From assembly GCA_023426765.1 (NCBI GenBank), contig JAEZBW010000001.1:1-36651 (forward strand): a stretch of DNA of 36,651 nt. Reading direction: 5' to 3'. The notes under the pieces are model-generated. The model was given only the letters and a program-made list of their open reading frames with translations. It was not told the origin of the DNA and ran no database searches. Made by a program: the position numbers and the translations under genes. This DNA comes from Bacillota bacterium (GTDB lineage Bacteria; Bacillota; Clostridia; DSM-8532). Below are positions 15,425 through 23,916 of the stretch, in pieces. Position 1 is the stretch's first letter; every line of letters starts with the position of its first letter.

Positions 15425-15458
15425 AAGAGCCTTTCTGCAAAAGAAGAAGGCTCTTTTT
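15425..15458 (+). terminator. Intrinsic terminator after the HD-GYP gene
   Basis: AAGAGCCTT (15425-15433) pairs with AAGGCTCTT (15447-15455), with a 13-nt loop and T residues to 15458. Confidence 0.85.
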
Positions 15459-15532
15459 GTGTGCTGTCGTATCCGGGAACATCCGCAGAGCAATGGTATT
15501 GCCTCATGCAAATAATCCCGCCGGGAAAGGTA

Positions 15533-15561
15533 TTGTAACTTATCGTAAAAATCTTTACAAT
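15533..15561 (+). promoter_or_regulatory. Sigma-A-type promoter of the DUF881 pair
   Basis: TTGTAA (15533-15538) and TACAAT (15556-15561) are separated by 17 nt, about 70 nt before the first DUF881 start. The rest of the 15459-15630 gap shows nothing else I can name. Confidence 0.6.
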
Positions 15562-15630
15562 AGTGATATATCAAAAATCATGAGGCTCAACGCCTGCATT
15601 GAAATAATTCAGGAAAGGAAGGAATGAACC

Positions 15631-16356
15631 TTGCAGCAGAAAACCAAAGGGATACTGTTTATTGTTTTCCTTCTTTTCGGAATGATTATAACCATGCAGT
15701 TTCGTACTATCCTGTCAGCCCAGCAGCAAACCGCCAGGGGGCAGACTTCCCTGCAATCTCTTTCGGCCGAGCTTGAGCAGGTGATCGGTGAAGGCAACCA
15801 AATGCAGGAACAGCTTCGGAAAATGGAAGAAGAGTATGATGAGATCATGGATCAGCGGGGCAATAATGACAACCCCATGCTCAATGAACTGCTGCGGGAA
15901 AGAAAAGAAGCGCAGTTTCACAGCGGGATGACCGATGTAAAGGGCAGCGGTGTCATCGTCACGCTGAATGACGCCCCCGCCAGAGCCGAAGTGGATCCGT
16001 CGGAATTGATCATCCATGACATGGATATCATTGAAATCATGAACGAACTCAGAGCTGCGGGGGCACAGGCGCTTTCCATCAACGACGAGCGCATCCTGGC
16101 CACCAGCAAACAGTTTTGCGCCGGCCCGACCATTTTAATCAACCAGAACCGTTATCCGGTTCCCTATATCATCAAAGCCATCGGGGATCCGGAGGCTTTA
16201 TATACTGCGCTGGAGGAAAGCGAAGCTGTCATCATCATGAGGATATACAATATCCAGGTAGATATCCGGAAGGAACAGGAGATTGTCATTCCCCGATTTA
16301 AAGCGTATCAGAACATCGAATATATGGTATCCGGGTTGGAGGTTGTAAACCAATGA
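15631..16356 (+). CDS. DUF881 family membrane protein, copy 1
   Basis: A 241-aa protein with one N-terminal membrane helix (about residues 7-24), a coiled-coil region (about 40-85), then the DUF881 domain with GSGVIVTLNDAP, IMNELRAAGAQALSINDERI and PYIIKAIGDPEAL. The family's biochemical role is not established; in many Firmicutes such genes sit near ftsA, divIVA or sbp, suggesting an envelope or division role. The TTG at 15631 has AGGAAGG about 8 nt upstream. Its stop overlaps the next start by 4 nt (ATGA), so the two are likely co-translated. Confidence 0.85.
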   Translation: MQQKTKGILFIVFLLFGMIITMQFRTILSAQQQTARGQTSLQSLSAELEQVIGEGNQMQEQLRKMEEEYDEIMDQRGNNDNPMLNELLRERKEAQFHSGMTDVKGSGVIVTLNDAPARAEVDPSELIIHDMDIIEIMNELRAAGAQALSINDERILATSKQFCAGPTILINQNRYPVPYIIKAIGDPEALYTALEESEAVIIMRIYNIQVDIRKEQEIVIPRFKAYQNIEYMVSGLEVVNQ

Positions 16357-17048
16357 AATTTTTCAAGCAGGCTGCATTAACGGTCGTATGCCTGATCCTG
16401 GGCATTGTCGTTGCGATGCAGTACAGAAGCGTCAAAATTAATAACTCACTGGCAGTCTACGAGCAGCAGCGTTCCAGCGACTTGATTTCCGATCTTCTGC
16501 GGGAAAAGGAAAATAACGAGCAGCTGAGCAAAAGGATACAGGAACTGCAGAAGGATCTGGAAGAATTGCGGAATGGAACAAGCAATGATGCGGATTATAT
16601 TCAGTCCATGAAAAAGCAGATTCTGGAGCTTCAGATTCTTGCCGGTAAAAAAACGGTGAAAGGCAAGGGTGTGATTGTAACTATCGACAGCCAGGGCACC
16701 GCACAGGTGGAAGACAGCAATATCCTGGCCGTGCTGAACGAGCTGAGGGCGGCGGACGTACAGGCTTTAGCGGTGAACGATGAAAGAATCATTGCCACCA
16801 GTGAAGTCCGCAGGGCGGGCAGCTATATGACCGTGAACGGAAGAAAGCTTCTGCCGCCGTATATTATCAAGGCCATAGCCGATCCTGTAAAGCTGGAGAA
16901 TTCACTGAAGATCATGCATGGGATTGTGGATATTCTGAAATATTACGATCTGAAGGTGGAGGTAAAACAGGAGGAGAACATCATCATTCCTGCGGTGCGG
17001 GATGATGGAACCGTCCTGAGAACTGATCTGCTGACGCCGGTGGAGTAA
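16353..17048 (+). CDS. DUF881 family membrane protein, copy 2
   Basis: A 231-aa paralogue of the preceding gene with the same order: membrane helix (about 5-23), coiled coil (about 35-90), DUF881 domain with GKGVIVTIDSQG, VLNELRAADVQALAVNDERI and PYIIKAIADPVKL. The tandem pair arose by duplication and may form a heteromeric membrane assembly through the coiled coils, which is inference. The ATG at 16353 overlaps the stop of copy 1. Transcription probably ends at the structure at 17127-17211. Confidence 0.85.
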   Translation: MKFFKQAALTVVCLILGIVVAMQYRSVKINNSLAVYEQQRSSDLISDLLREKENNEQLSKRIQELQKDLEELRNGTSNDADYIQSMKKQILELQILAGKKTVKGKGVIVTIDSQGTAQVEDSNILAVLNELRAADVQALAVNDERIIATSEVRRAGSYMTVNGRKLLPPYIIKAIADPVKLENSLKIMHGIVDILKYYDLKVEVKQEENIIIPAVRDDGTVLRTDLLTPVE

Positions 17049-17126
17049 TCTCCCATCTTTTTCGCCCCGGTGCAACAGCCTGGCATTTTTTCACCCGGAA
17101 ATGATATATATAGTAATAGGAATTTG

Positions 17127-17211
17127 AAGAGCCTGGGAACAGAATACCTCATGTATTCGTTCATTTTCCCCGGATACAGCGCAAGCTGCACAGGGGAAGG
17201 GCTCTTTTTTT
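17127..17211 (+). terminator. Three-way-junction terminator or attenuator abutting the pdaA start
   Basis: Outer stem AAGAGCC (17127-17133) with GGCTCTT (17200-17206). Arm 1: GAAC (17137-17140) with GTTC (17159-17162) and GAATAC (17142-17147) with GTATTC (17153-17158), one bulged A, loop CTCAT. Arm 2: TTCCCC (17166-17171) with GGGGAA (17193-17198), then CAGC with GCTG closed by a GCAA loop (17177-17188). A T tract runs to 17211, and pdaA begins at 17212. The only good ribosome binding site for pdaA, GGGGAAGG at 17193-17200, is inside the paired strands, so the same structure could end transcription and hide the start. Confidence 0.65.
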
Positions 17212-18153
17212 ATGGGTGCTGTGATGCTGAATTCGAAATTTATTATTTTTCTGTCCTGTGTATTCATTGTTTTGCTGGGCGCGATTATAGTTGCGGAACA
17301 GTTTGGAGCAGAAAAAGCCGAAGCGGCTACCCTGTTCCAGATGAGTTTTCGGGATATGGATTTCGAAACTGAAATTACCGGCGGATATGACGAAAGAACC
17401 TATGAAGCAGGCTATGTGATCGAAGCTGCAAATGGGGAGGATCGGAATCGGATCAGAAGCTGGGGAATCGCCCGGGTGAAGGATAATAAAACGCCGCGGG
17501 CCGATCCGGGAGCCCCCGAGCTTTTACGGAAATATCAGGGGATTTATCTTGCAGACCCCGATAAACCTGTGATTTACCTGACCTTCGACGAAGGCTATGA
17601 GAACGGCTATACCGGTGATATTCTGGATATCCTGGCCCGGCAGGGGATTAAAGCCATTTTTTTCATTACGGGGCCCTATTTAAACCAGCAGGAAGCGCTT
17701 GTGCGGCGAATGGTTGAAGAAGGCCACGCCGTGGGCAACCATACGGTGGGGCATTTCAGCCTGCCCACCCTGAACGACGAGAAAATGAGAAAAGAAGTCG
17801 GAGATCTGGACAAATTTTTCTATGAGAAGTTCAACCGGCATATGATCTTTCTGCGCCCTCCCAAGGGCGAATACAGCGAGCATTCCCTGGCGGTGACATC
17901 AGAAATGGGCTATATCAATGTGTTTTGGAGCTTTGCCTATGACGACTGGAACCGAAATAACCAGAAGGGCTGGGAACACGCCTATAACAAGGTGATGTCG
18001 AACCTGCACAACGGTGCGGTTCTGTTGCTGCATGCCGTATCCAGCGACAATGCGCAGGCGCTTGAGAGGATTATTGAAGACACCCGTAAGAAAGGATATG
18101 AGTTCGGGGATGTATTTGATCTCATTCCCCTTGCAAGGGGGGAAAGCCAGTGA
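17212..18153 (+). CDS. pdaA: Delta-lactam-biosynthetic de-N-acetylase, PdaA type
   Basis: PdaA removes the N-acetyl group from muramic acid after the stem peptide is cut, a step to muramic delta-lactam in spore cortex. This 313-aa protein has an N-terminal membrane or signal helix (about 5-25), a 90-residue lead, then a NodB deacetylase domain. PdaA-specific motifs are present: TFDEGYENGYT (about 124-134), EGHAVGNHTVGH, FLRPPKGEYSE, FWSFAYDDWNRNNQKG and LLLHAVSSDNAQAL. B. subtilis PdaA has Asn where this protein has Glu in TFD-E-GYE. The ATG at 17212 is chosen for the GGGGAAGG site 11 nt away; an ATG at 17224 is possible. The stop overlaps the start of yqfC. Confidence 0.92.
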   Translation: MGAVMLNSKFIIFLSCVFIVLLGAIIVAEQFGAEKAEAATLFQMSFRDMDFETEITGGYDERTYEAGYVIEAANGEDRNRIRSWGIARVKDNKTPRADPGAPELLRKYQGIYLADPDKPVIYLTFDEGYENGYTGDILDILARQGIKAIFFITGPYLNQQEALVRRMVEEGHAVGNHTVGHFSLPTLNDEKMRKEVGDLDKFFYEKFNRHMIFLRPPKGEYSEHSLAVTSEMGYINVFWSFAYDDWNRNNQKGWEHAYNKVMSNLHNGAVLLLHAVSSDNAQALERIIEDTRKKGYEFGDVFDLIPLARGESQ

Positions 18154-18449
18154 AAAAGAAGAACCATTCCTCCAAAAGGAAAAAGGAATCCCTGACGGTG
18201 AAGGAGAAGATGGCGAAGATGCTGGAGATCCCCAATGAAGTGGTTTCTGACCGCCCCAGAATAACAACCGTCGGAAAACGGGAGGTTTTCGTGGAAAACT
18301 ACAAGGGAATTCTGGAGTTTTCCAATGAGATCGTCAGAATCAATTCAAATTACGGCATCATCACCATCACCGGCAAAAACATGAAGATACGCGAAATCAC
18401 CAGTGAAGACATCATCATCTTCGGCGACATCGAAAACATCGACGTTTAG
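18150..18449 (+). CDS. yqfC: Sporulation protein YqfC
   Basis: A 99-aa protein starting at GTG 18150, overlapping the pdaA stop, with AGGGGGG about 7 nt upstream. After a very basic N-terminus (about 20 residues), the YqfC core is recognisable: EIPNEVV..DRPRITTVGKREVFVENYKGILEF, NSNYGIITITGKNMKI and ITSEDIIIFGDIENI. YqfC is a mother-cell, sigma-E-controlled protein in Bacillus, required for efficient sporulation, and is always next to yqfD, as here. Its mechanism is not known. Confidence 0.93.
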   Translation: MKKKNHSSKRKKESLTVKEKMAKMLEIPNEVVSDRPRITTVGKREVFVENYKGILEFSNEIVRINSNYGIITITGKNMKIREITSEDIIIFGDIENIDV

Positions 18450-18457
18450 GAGGAAAT

Positions 18458-19651
18458 ATGTTCCTGATTCGTTTATGGCATTATTTAAAAGGTTATGTTA
18501 TTATAGTTGTAAGCGGGCTCTCAATAGAAAAGTTTATCAATATCTGCACAAAAAGGCAGATCCTATTATGGGATATGGCACGGCTGGAGAGCGCTGCCGT
18601 TCGGATGAAAATGAGCATCCGGGGCTTTAAAAACGCCCGTTCTGCAGCCCGCAAGGCCCGCGTCCGTGTTCGGATCGTGGGAAAAAGAGGGCTGGTATAC
18701 CTTCTGGGCCGGTACAGGAAGCGCAGAGGATTTCTGCTGGGAATCCTTGCATTTGCCATTCTGATCTACCTGATGACCTCTATCATCTGGTCCATCGAAA
18801 TTACGGGAAACACACAGGTGGAGACCAACACGCTGGTAGAGCAGATAAACGGCATGGGAATTTACCGGGGCGCAGTGAAGCGCTTCATCGACCCGAAACG
18901 TCTGGCCGATACCCTGATGCTGAACAACCGGCAATTGTCCTGGGTAGGTGTTGAAATAAAGGGAACCAGGCTTCACATCTCGGTGAAGGAAGGCAGAGAA
19001 CCGCCCAGGGTCATCGAGGATGATAAACCCTGTCATGTTGTTTCGGCCCGGGATGGCATCATTTTATCCATTCAGGCCAAAAATGGATTGGCAAAGGTCA
19101 AACCGGGGGATACTGTTGTTAAGGGACAAATGCTGATTTCCGGGAATATGGAGAGTATCCATCCGGAATTTGGTACAAAACAGGTTCATGCGATGGGTGA
19201 GGTGATCGCCCGCACATGGTACGAAATAAAGAAAGAGGTGCCGGTCAGCAAGGTGGTTCGAAAGCGCACCGGCAGGGAATGGAACAAATACAGCGTATAT
19301 TTCCTGGATTTTTTAATCCCGCTGCCATCGGGGAAAAACCCCTGGCAGCGCTTCGAAACCGGTATTTTTGATAAGACGCTGGTCATTGCAGACAGGTTCA
19401 GGCTTCCGTTGGGGCTGACCATTCAGCGCTTCTTCGAGGTGGAAGAGGAAGAATTGCCGCTGAACCAGGACGAGGCCAGAGAACTTGCCCGGAATACGGC
19501 GCTGAAGGAGCTGGCAGATCAAATGTCAGCCCAGGCGGAGGTTGTCGATCGGCAAATCCAGCTTACCTCGGAAGGGGAAAGAGAAACGGTCACGATCACA
19601 GTGGAATGTACCGAGGATATTGCCATTCAGCAGGAAATTGGAGGGAATTGA
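18458..19651 (+). CDS. yqfD: Sporulation protein YqfD
   Basis: A 397-aa protein, same length as in B. subtilis (398 aa). Basic N-terminal region, one membrane helix (about residues 90-112, ending in IIWSIEITGN), then a domain typical of YqfD, with GIYRGAVKRFID, WVGVEIKGTRLHISVKEG and the conserved CHVVSARDGIIL followed by KPGDTVVKGQMLISG. YqfC and YqfD are both mother-cell sporulation factors in Bacillus. AGGAGG lies immediately upstream of the ATG at 18458. Its stop codon touches the phoH start. Confidence 0.93.
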   Translation: MFLIRLWHYLKGYVIIVVSGLSIEKFINICTKRQILLWDMARLESAAVRMKMSIRGFKNARSAARKARVRVRIVGKRGLVYLLGRYRKRRGFLLGILAFAILIYLMTSIIWSIEITGNTQVETNTLVEQINGMGIYRGAVKRFIDPKRLADTLMLNNRQLSWVGVEIKGTRLHISVKEGREPPRVIEDDKPCHVVSARDGIILSIQAKNGLAKVKPGDTVVKGQMLISGNMESIHPEFGTKQVHAMGEVIARTWYEIKKEVPVSKVVRKRTGREWNKYSVYFLDFLIPLPSGKNPWQRFETGIFDKTLVIADRFRLPLGLTIQRFFEVEEEELPLNQDEARELARNTALKELADQMSAQAEVVDRQIQLTSEGERETVTITVECTEDIAIQQEIGGN

Positions 19652-20650
19652 TTGGAAACCGTCATCGAAAAAAATGTGGAAATACCCGATATGGAAACAG
19701 CGATGAATTTGTTCGGTCATTGCGACCAGAACGTTCGGATACTGGAAGATGCATTGGATGTAAAAATTACAAACCGGGAAAATGAAATCAAAATATCCGG
19801 ATTTGAATCGAAGGTCGATGCGACGCTTGAGATCATCCGCAAGCTGCTGGGCATCATTGAACAGGGAGACACCATAACGGCCCAGAACGTAAATTATCTG
19901 ATTTCGGTAAAGCAGGAGAATGCCGGCGAAGCCGATGAACTGCCGCTGGATCTGGTGTGCCTGACCGCCAGGGGAAAACCCATCAAATCCAAAACATACG
20001 GTCAAAAGAAATATATCGAAGCCATCCGCAGAAATACCATTGTTTTTTGCATTGGTCCGGCGGGGACGGGAAAAACCTTTCTGGCAGTGGCCATGGCTGT
20101 AAAAGCCTTCCGGGAGAAACAGGTCAGCCGGATCATTTTAACGCGGCCTGCCGTGGAGGCCGGTGAAAGGCTGGGCTTTTTACCGGGGGATCTGCAAAAC
20201 AAGGTGGATCCGTATTTAAGGCCGCTGTATGATGCCCTGTATCAAATCATGGGCCCCGAAACCTATCAGTCCAATCTGGAAAAGGGAATTATCGAGGTTG
20301 CCCCGCTGGCTTACATGCGCGGGAGAACCCTGGATGATTCCTTCATCATTCTCGATGAAGCGCAGAATACCACACCCGAGCAGATGAAGATGTTCTTAAC
20401 CAGAATCGGCGCAGGCTCCAAAGCGATTATTACCGGCGACATCACCCAGATCGACCTGCCCGGAGACAAAAAGTCCGGGCTTGTAGAGGTTCAGCGGATC
20501 CTCAACGAAGTGGACGGGCTAAGCTTCGTTTACCTCACCGGCAGGGATGTCATCCGGCATGAACTGGTTCAGCGCATCATCCGGGCCTATGAGCAGCATG
20601 AAAACCGCAGCCAGCCAAAGGTAAAGAGAAATGATTCCATGCTTCGGTAA
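19652..20650 (+). CDS. phoH: PhoH family ATPase
   Basis: A 332-aa PhoH-like ATPase (B. subtilis 319 aa). The N-terminal KH-like region (about 1-100) precedes the P-loop domain: Walker A in GPAGTGKTFLAVAMAV (about 135-142), TRPAVEAGERLGFLPGDL, Walker B in FIILDEAQNTTPEQMK (about 229-236) and TGDITQIDLP. PhoH proteins are linked to RNA metabolism, and PhoH-YbeY neighbourhoods suggest a role in ribosome or RNA quality control; that role is inferred. The TTG at 19652 follows the yqfD stop directly, with GGAGGG at 19640-19645. Confidence 0.93.
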   Translation: METVIEKNVEIPDMETAMNLFGHCDQNVRILEDALDVKITNRENEIKISGFESKVDATLEIIRKLLGIIEQGDTITAQNVNYLISVKQENAGEADELPLDLVCLTARGKPIKSKTYGQKKYIEAIRRNTIVFCIGPAGTGKTFLAVAMAVKAFREKQVSRIILTRPAVEAGERLGFLPGDLQNKVDPYLRPLYDALYQIMGPETYQSNLEKGIIEVAPLAYMRGRTLDDSFIILDEAQNTTPEQMKMFLTRIGAGSKAIITGDITQIDLPGDKKSGLVEVQRILNEVDGLSFVYLTGRDVIRHELVQRIIRAYEQHENRSQPKVKRNDSMLR

Positions 20651-20677
20651 AACGAATCATAAGGCAGGTGACCATAG

Positions 20678-22975
20678 TTGACGAGCGTGAAAGAGAAGAA
20701 AAAAAAGAAGAAAACAATTGGACAAGTCTTACAAAACGACCTCTTCCAGCGGGTGATCATCGGGGTTGTGTCGCTGCTGTCGGTTTTTGTGATGATCTCG
20801 GGCGGTGCTGCGCCCAAACGCTACAAGCTGACTTTGGGCGTACCTTCGGGTTTTGACATCAGCGCACCGCGCGATATTGAAAATGTACTGAAAACCGAAG
20901 CACTTGCCATGGAGCGGGTGAAGGAGGTTCCTCCCGTCATCCGGGAACTGGAAGCGGCCAATACGAGAATGCTCAGCAGTGTTTACGACTTTTTTGACAC
21001 GCTGGACACCCTTCGCGCAAAGCTGGTTCCCATGCTGGAGGCCGATTCCGATTTGAAGCTTGAAGATCTGCTGGTTGCAGAGAATCAGATCACTCCCATC
21101 CCGGCGGTTCTGATGGAGCTGAAACAGGAATTGAAGCTTTATCTGTTCCGCCAGGAAGCCACCGCCGAAATCAACACGCTGAAACAGCTGCTTATCCGTG
21201 ACATCATGCCGCAGCTGTCCACAACCGCCATCACACAGGGAAACCTTCAGCAAACTCTGGAGAGTTACCACATCCGTATTGAAAACAACATCCCCTCCCT
21301 TCAGATGCAGCAGGTTGCCCGCCAAATCCTTTCAGGGGTTGTCGTGCCAAACAGCATGGTGGATGAAGCCGCTACCGCAAGCCAGAAGAATGCATTTCTG
21401 GAGGCCTACAAGCTTGAAAACCCTGTGATGATTTATGAAGGTGAACGCTTTATCCGCAAGGAAGATATCATTACGCCCGATATCATCGATGTGGTCAGAA
21501 GGCTGGGTATTCTCGACGAAAAAACCGGTCCGGATTACCTGTTCCTCACGTCTGTATTCCTGCTGCTTTTCATGCTGTGGTTCATTTTGACCATATTCAT
21601 CCGATCCTTCACCCCAAAGGTTTACCAAAGCCGGAATGAACTGCTGTTTATTGCAAGCATCATCGTATTAACGGTATTTCTGGCGCTGATGGCCAGGGAA
21701 TTTCTTCCCGATATTTCGCCCTACATCACCCTTGGCTTCATTGCACCGGTGATGCTGGCTGTATTTATTAATGTTCAGCTGTCCATCATCGTGAATCTGA
21801 TCCTGACGATTTCGCTGTCACTGCTGTTTCCCGACAATCCGACCTTTGTGTTCATGTCGGTGATCAGCGGAACCTTTGCAGCGTTTCTTTCGGCCAATGC
21901 CAATCAACGGAGAAGGATTTCGCTTACAGGGTTTGTCATCGGTTCGATCAATGCATTTATCGTGGTCTGCACCGGCATCATTGAGAAAAAGGACTGGATC
22001 ACCATGCTGAAACACAGCGGGTTCTCCTTCCTGAACGGAATTCTGTCGGTGATTATCGCCATCGGCCTGCTTCCCATTTTTGAAAGCCTGTTCAATATGG
22101 TGACGCCACTAAAGCTTTTGGAGTTGGCCGATCCGAACCATCCGCTTTTAAAGCGGCTTCTGATGGAAGCCCCCGGAACCTATCATCACAGCCTGATGGT
22201 GGGGAACCTGGCCGAGGTTGCTGTCAGGACCATTGGCGGAAATCCGCTGGTGGCCCGCGTAGGTGCATATTTTCATGATGTCGGGAAATTGAAGCGGCCT
22301 GGCTTTTTCAAGGAAAACCAGATGTCTGAAAACCCCCATGACCGGATAACGCCGAATTTAAGCACGCTGGTCATCACCTCCCACACCCGGGATGGTGAAG
22401 AGATGGCCATTAAATATAAGCTTCCGAAGCCCATCCGGGATATCATCGTACAGCATCACGGCAATACGCTGGTAGCCTTTTTTTATCACAAAGCCCGCCA
22501 GGGAGGGAAGGGAACCGAAGCAAAGGAAAGCAATTTCCGGTATGAAGGGCCCAAACCGCAAACCCGTGAGGCTGCTGTTGTTCTGCTGGCCGATTCAGTG
22601 GAAGCAGCTGTGCGTTCCATGCAGGAAAAGACAAAAGGGAAGATTGAGGGATTAATCCGTAAAATCATCAAGGATAAGCTGGATGACGGGCAGTTGGACC
22701 ATTGCGACCTCACCCTGAAGGATTTAAATGATATTGCCAATGGCTTTTTAACGGTTCTCAGCGGCTTCTTCCACGAGAGAACCGAATATCCCGAGCTGGA
22801 AAAGAAGAACTCTTTGTCCGAGCTGGACAGCCAGGTGTATAATAACGTACAGGCAGACAAAAAGGAGAACCGTAATGAAGACAACCATACAAAACAAACT
22901 GAAGAAAAGGTACCTCCCGATGAGACCGCTGAAGCAGCTGCTGACGACGACAGTGCAAACCACATTGAAGACTGA
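20678..22975 (+). CDS. pgpH: 7TM receptor with HD domain, PgpH/YqfF-type c-di-AMP phosphodiesterase
   Basis: A 765-aa protein of the PgpH family, whose Listeria member hydrolyses c-di-AMP. Order: first membrane helix (about 24-45), a large extracytoplasmic 7TMR-HDED domain (about 50-285), seven membrane helices (about 288-480), then a cytoplasmic HD domain with GTYHHSLMVGNLAE, YFHDVGKLKRPGFFKENQ (HD near residue 533) and the conserved IVQHHG. It is about 50 residues longer than in B. subtilis. The Asp/Glu-rich C-terminal tail overlaps ybeY by 101 nt in another frame. The TTG at 20678 has AGGTGA about 7 nt upstream. Confidence 0.93.
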   Translation: MTSVKEKKKKKKTIGQVLQNDLFQRVIIGVVSLLSVFVMISGGAAPKRYKLTLGVPSGFDISAPRDIENVLKTEALAMERVKEVPPVIRELEAANTRMLSSVYDFFDTLDTLRAKLVPMLEADSDLKLEDLLVAENQITPIPAVLMELKQELKLYLFRQEATAEINTLKQLLIRDIMPQLSTTAITQGNLQQTLESYHIRIENNIPSLQMQQVARQILSGVVVPNSMVDEAATASQKNAFLEAYKLENPVMIYEGERFIRKEDIITPDIIDVVRRLGILDEKTGPDYLFLTSVFLLLFMLWFILTIFIRSFTPKVYQSRNELLFIASIIVLTVFLALMAREFLPDISPYITLGFIAPVMLAVFINVQLSIIVNLILTISLSLLFPDNPTFVFMSVISGTFAAFLSANANQRRRISLTGFVIGSINAFIVVCTGIIEKKDWITMLKHSGFSFLNGILSVIIAIGLLPIFESLFNMVTPLKLLELADPNHPLLKRLLMEAPGTYHHSLMVGNLAEVAVRTIGGNPLVARVGAYFHDVGKLKRPGFFKENQMSENPHDRITPNLSTLVITSHTRDGEEMAIKYKLPKPIRDIIVQHHGNTLVAFFYHKARQGGKGTEAKESNFRYEGPKPQTREAAVVLLADSVEAAVRSMQEKTKGKIEGLIRKIIKDKLDDGQLDHCDLTLKDLNDIANGFLTVLSGFFHERTEYPELEKKNSLSELDSQVYNNVQADKKENRNEDNHTKQTEEKVPPDETAEAAADDDSANHIED

Positions 22976-23372
22976 GGGCTTCGAAACCCCGGCGGAGGTT
23001 TCCATTCTGCTGGTGGAGAATGACGAGATCCGCGGAATAAACCGGGAGTTCCGGGCTAAAGATAGTGTTACCGACGTGTTGTCGTTTCCGATGCTTCAGA
23101 TGGCGGACGGAAAAGTTTTGGAAGAACCAGGCGCTTCCGATATGGATGGCGGAAGGGTATTTTTGGGCGATATCGTCCTGTCGGTTCCAAAGGCGCTGGA
23201 ACAGGCGCAAAGCTATGGGCATTCCCCGCAGAGAGAGCTGGCTTTTCTTACGGTTCACGGCCTGCTGCATCTGCTGGGCTATGACCATGAGGAACCCAGC
23301 CAGGAAGAAACAATGATGGCAAAGCAGGAGAGAATCCTTACGGAAATTGGTCTTCCCCGAAATGAGGAATAG
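22875..23372 (+). CDS. ybeY: Endoribonuclease YbeY (rRNA maturation factor)
   Basis: YbeY is a zinc-dependent endoribonuclease acting in 16S rRNA maturation and ribosome quality control. The metal-binding motif HGLLHLLGYDHEE is at about residues 126-138 of this 165-aa protein, preceded by NREFRAKDSVTDVLSFPM and LGDIVLSVPKA, all family hallmarks. The ATG at 22875 has AAGGAG well spaced upstream; an ATG at 22920 with AAGG upstream is possible and would cut the overlap with pgpH from 101 to 56 nt. The order phoH-pgpH-ybeY-dgkA is the common Firmicute one. Confidence 0.94.
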   Translation: MKTTIQNKLKKRYLPMRPLKQLLTTTVQTTLKTEGFETPAEVSILLVENDEIRGINREFRAKDSVTDVLSFPMLQMADGKVLEEPGASDMDGGRVFLGDIVLSVPKALEQAQSYGHSPQRELAFLTVHGLLHLLGYDHEEPSQEETMMAKQERILTEIGLPRNEE

Positions 23373-23405
23373 AAGCCGAAGCATACGCCGCTTCAGGAGA
23401 ATGGC

Positions 23406-23786
23406 ATGAAAAGCAGAACTTTGCTCGATAGCTTTCAATATGCGCTGCAGGGTTTGAAAGCCGCTTTTGTCGGTGAGAAGAATTTCAGAATTCATTGTGT
23501 TGCGGTCGTTGTCGTTGTCGGTGTTGGGGCTGCGATAGGGCTGCCTGCCCTTAAATGGGTGCTTTTGGTTTTAACGATGGGTTTTGTGCTGGTATGCGAA
23601 CTGTTCAACACCGTGGCCGAAACATTGGTGGATATGATTACGCAGGAATACTCCCAGTTGGCAAAGAAAGTGAAGGATCTTGCGGCGGGGGCTGTACTGG
23701 TTTCGGCCATCACGGCCATATTGGCAGGCATTTTTATTTTTATTGAGCCCGTGCTTGAACTGGTTAAAAAGATCCTTGGGCACTGA
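23406..23786 (+). CDS. dgkA: Diacylglycerol/undecaprenol kinase family protein
   Basis: A 126-aa integral membrane kinase of the DgkA family; Gram-positive members mostly phosphorylate undecaprenol, recycling the lipid carrier of wall synthesis. A short N-terminal amphipathic part (FQYALQGLKAAFVGEKNFRIH) is followed by three membrane helices and the family motif CELFNTVAETLVDM. GGAG about 8 nt upstream supports the ATG at 23406. In Bacillus, cdd, era and recO follow; here an M50 protease gene does. Confidence 0.92.
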   Translation: MKSRTLLDSFQYALQGLKAAFVGEKNFRIHCVAVVVVVGVGAAIGLPALKWVLLVLTMGFVLVCELFNTVAETLVDMITQEYSQLAKKVKDLAAGAVLVSAITAILAGIFIFIEPVLELVKKILGH

Positions 23787-23916
23787 ATGTCCAGTTAACG
23801 TCAGTGCCATCCTTACCGCCGGCATAACCGAGTACAATCGACGGCGTCAACCCTCGCTGCGCTCCGGATCTTAAAACGACATGCATAAGATATATACTGT
23901 TTAGTGAGGAGAAAAA

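Noticed and set aside
17070..17372. 100-codon frame over the pdaA leader
   Set aside because: Crosses the three-way-junction terminator and the pdaA start; Cys/Tyr/Phe-rich chance composition.
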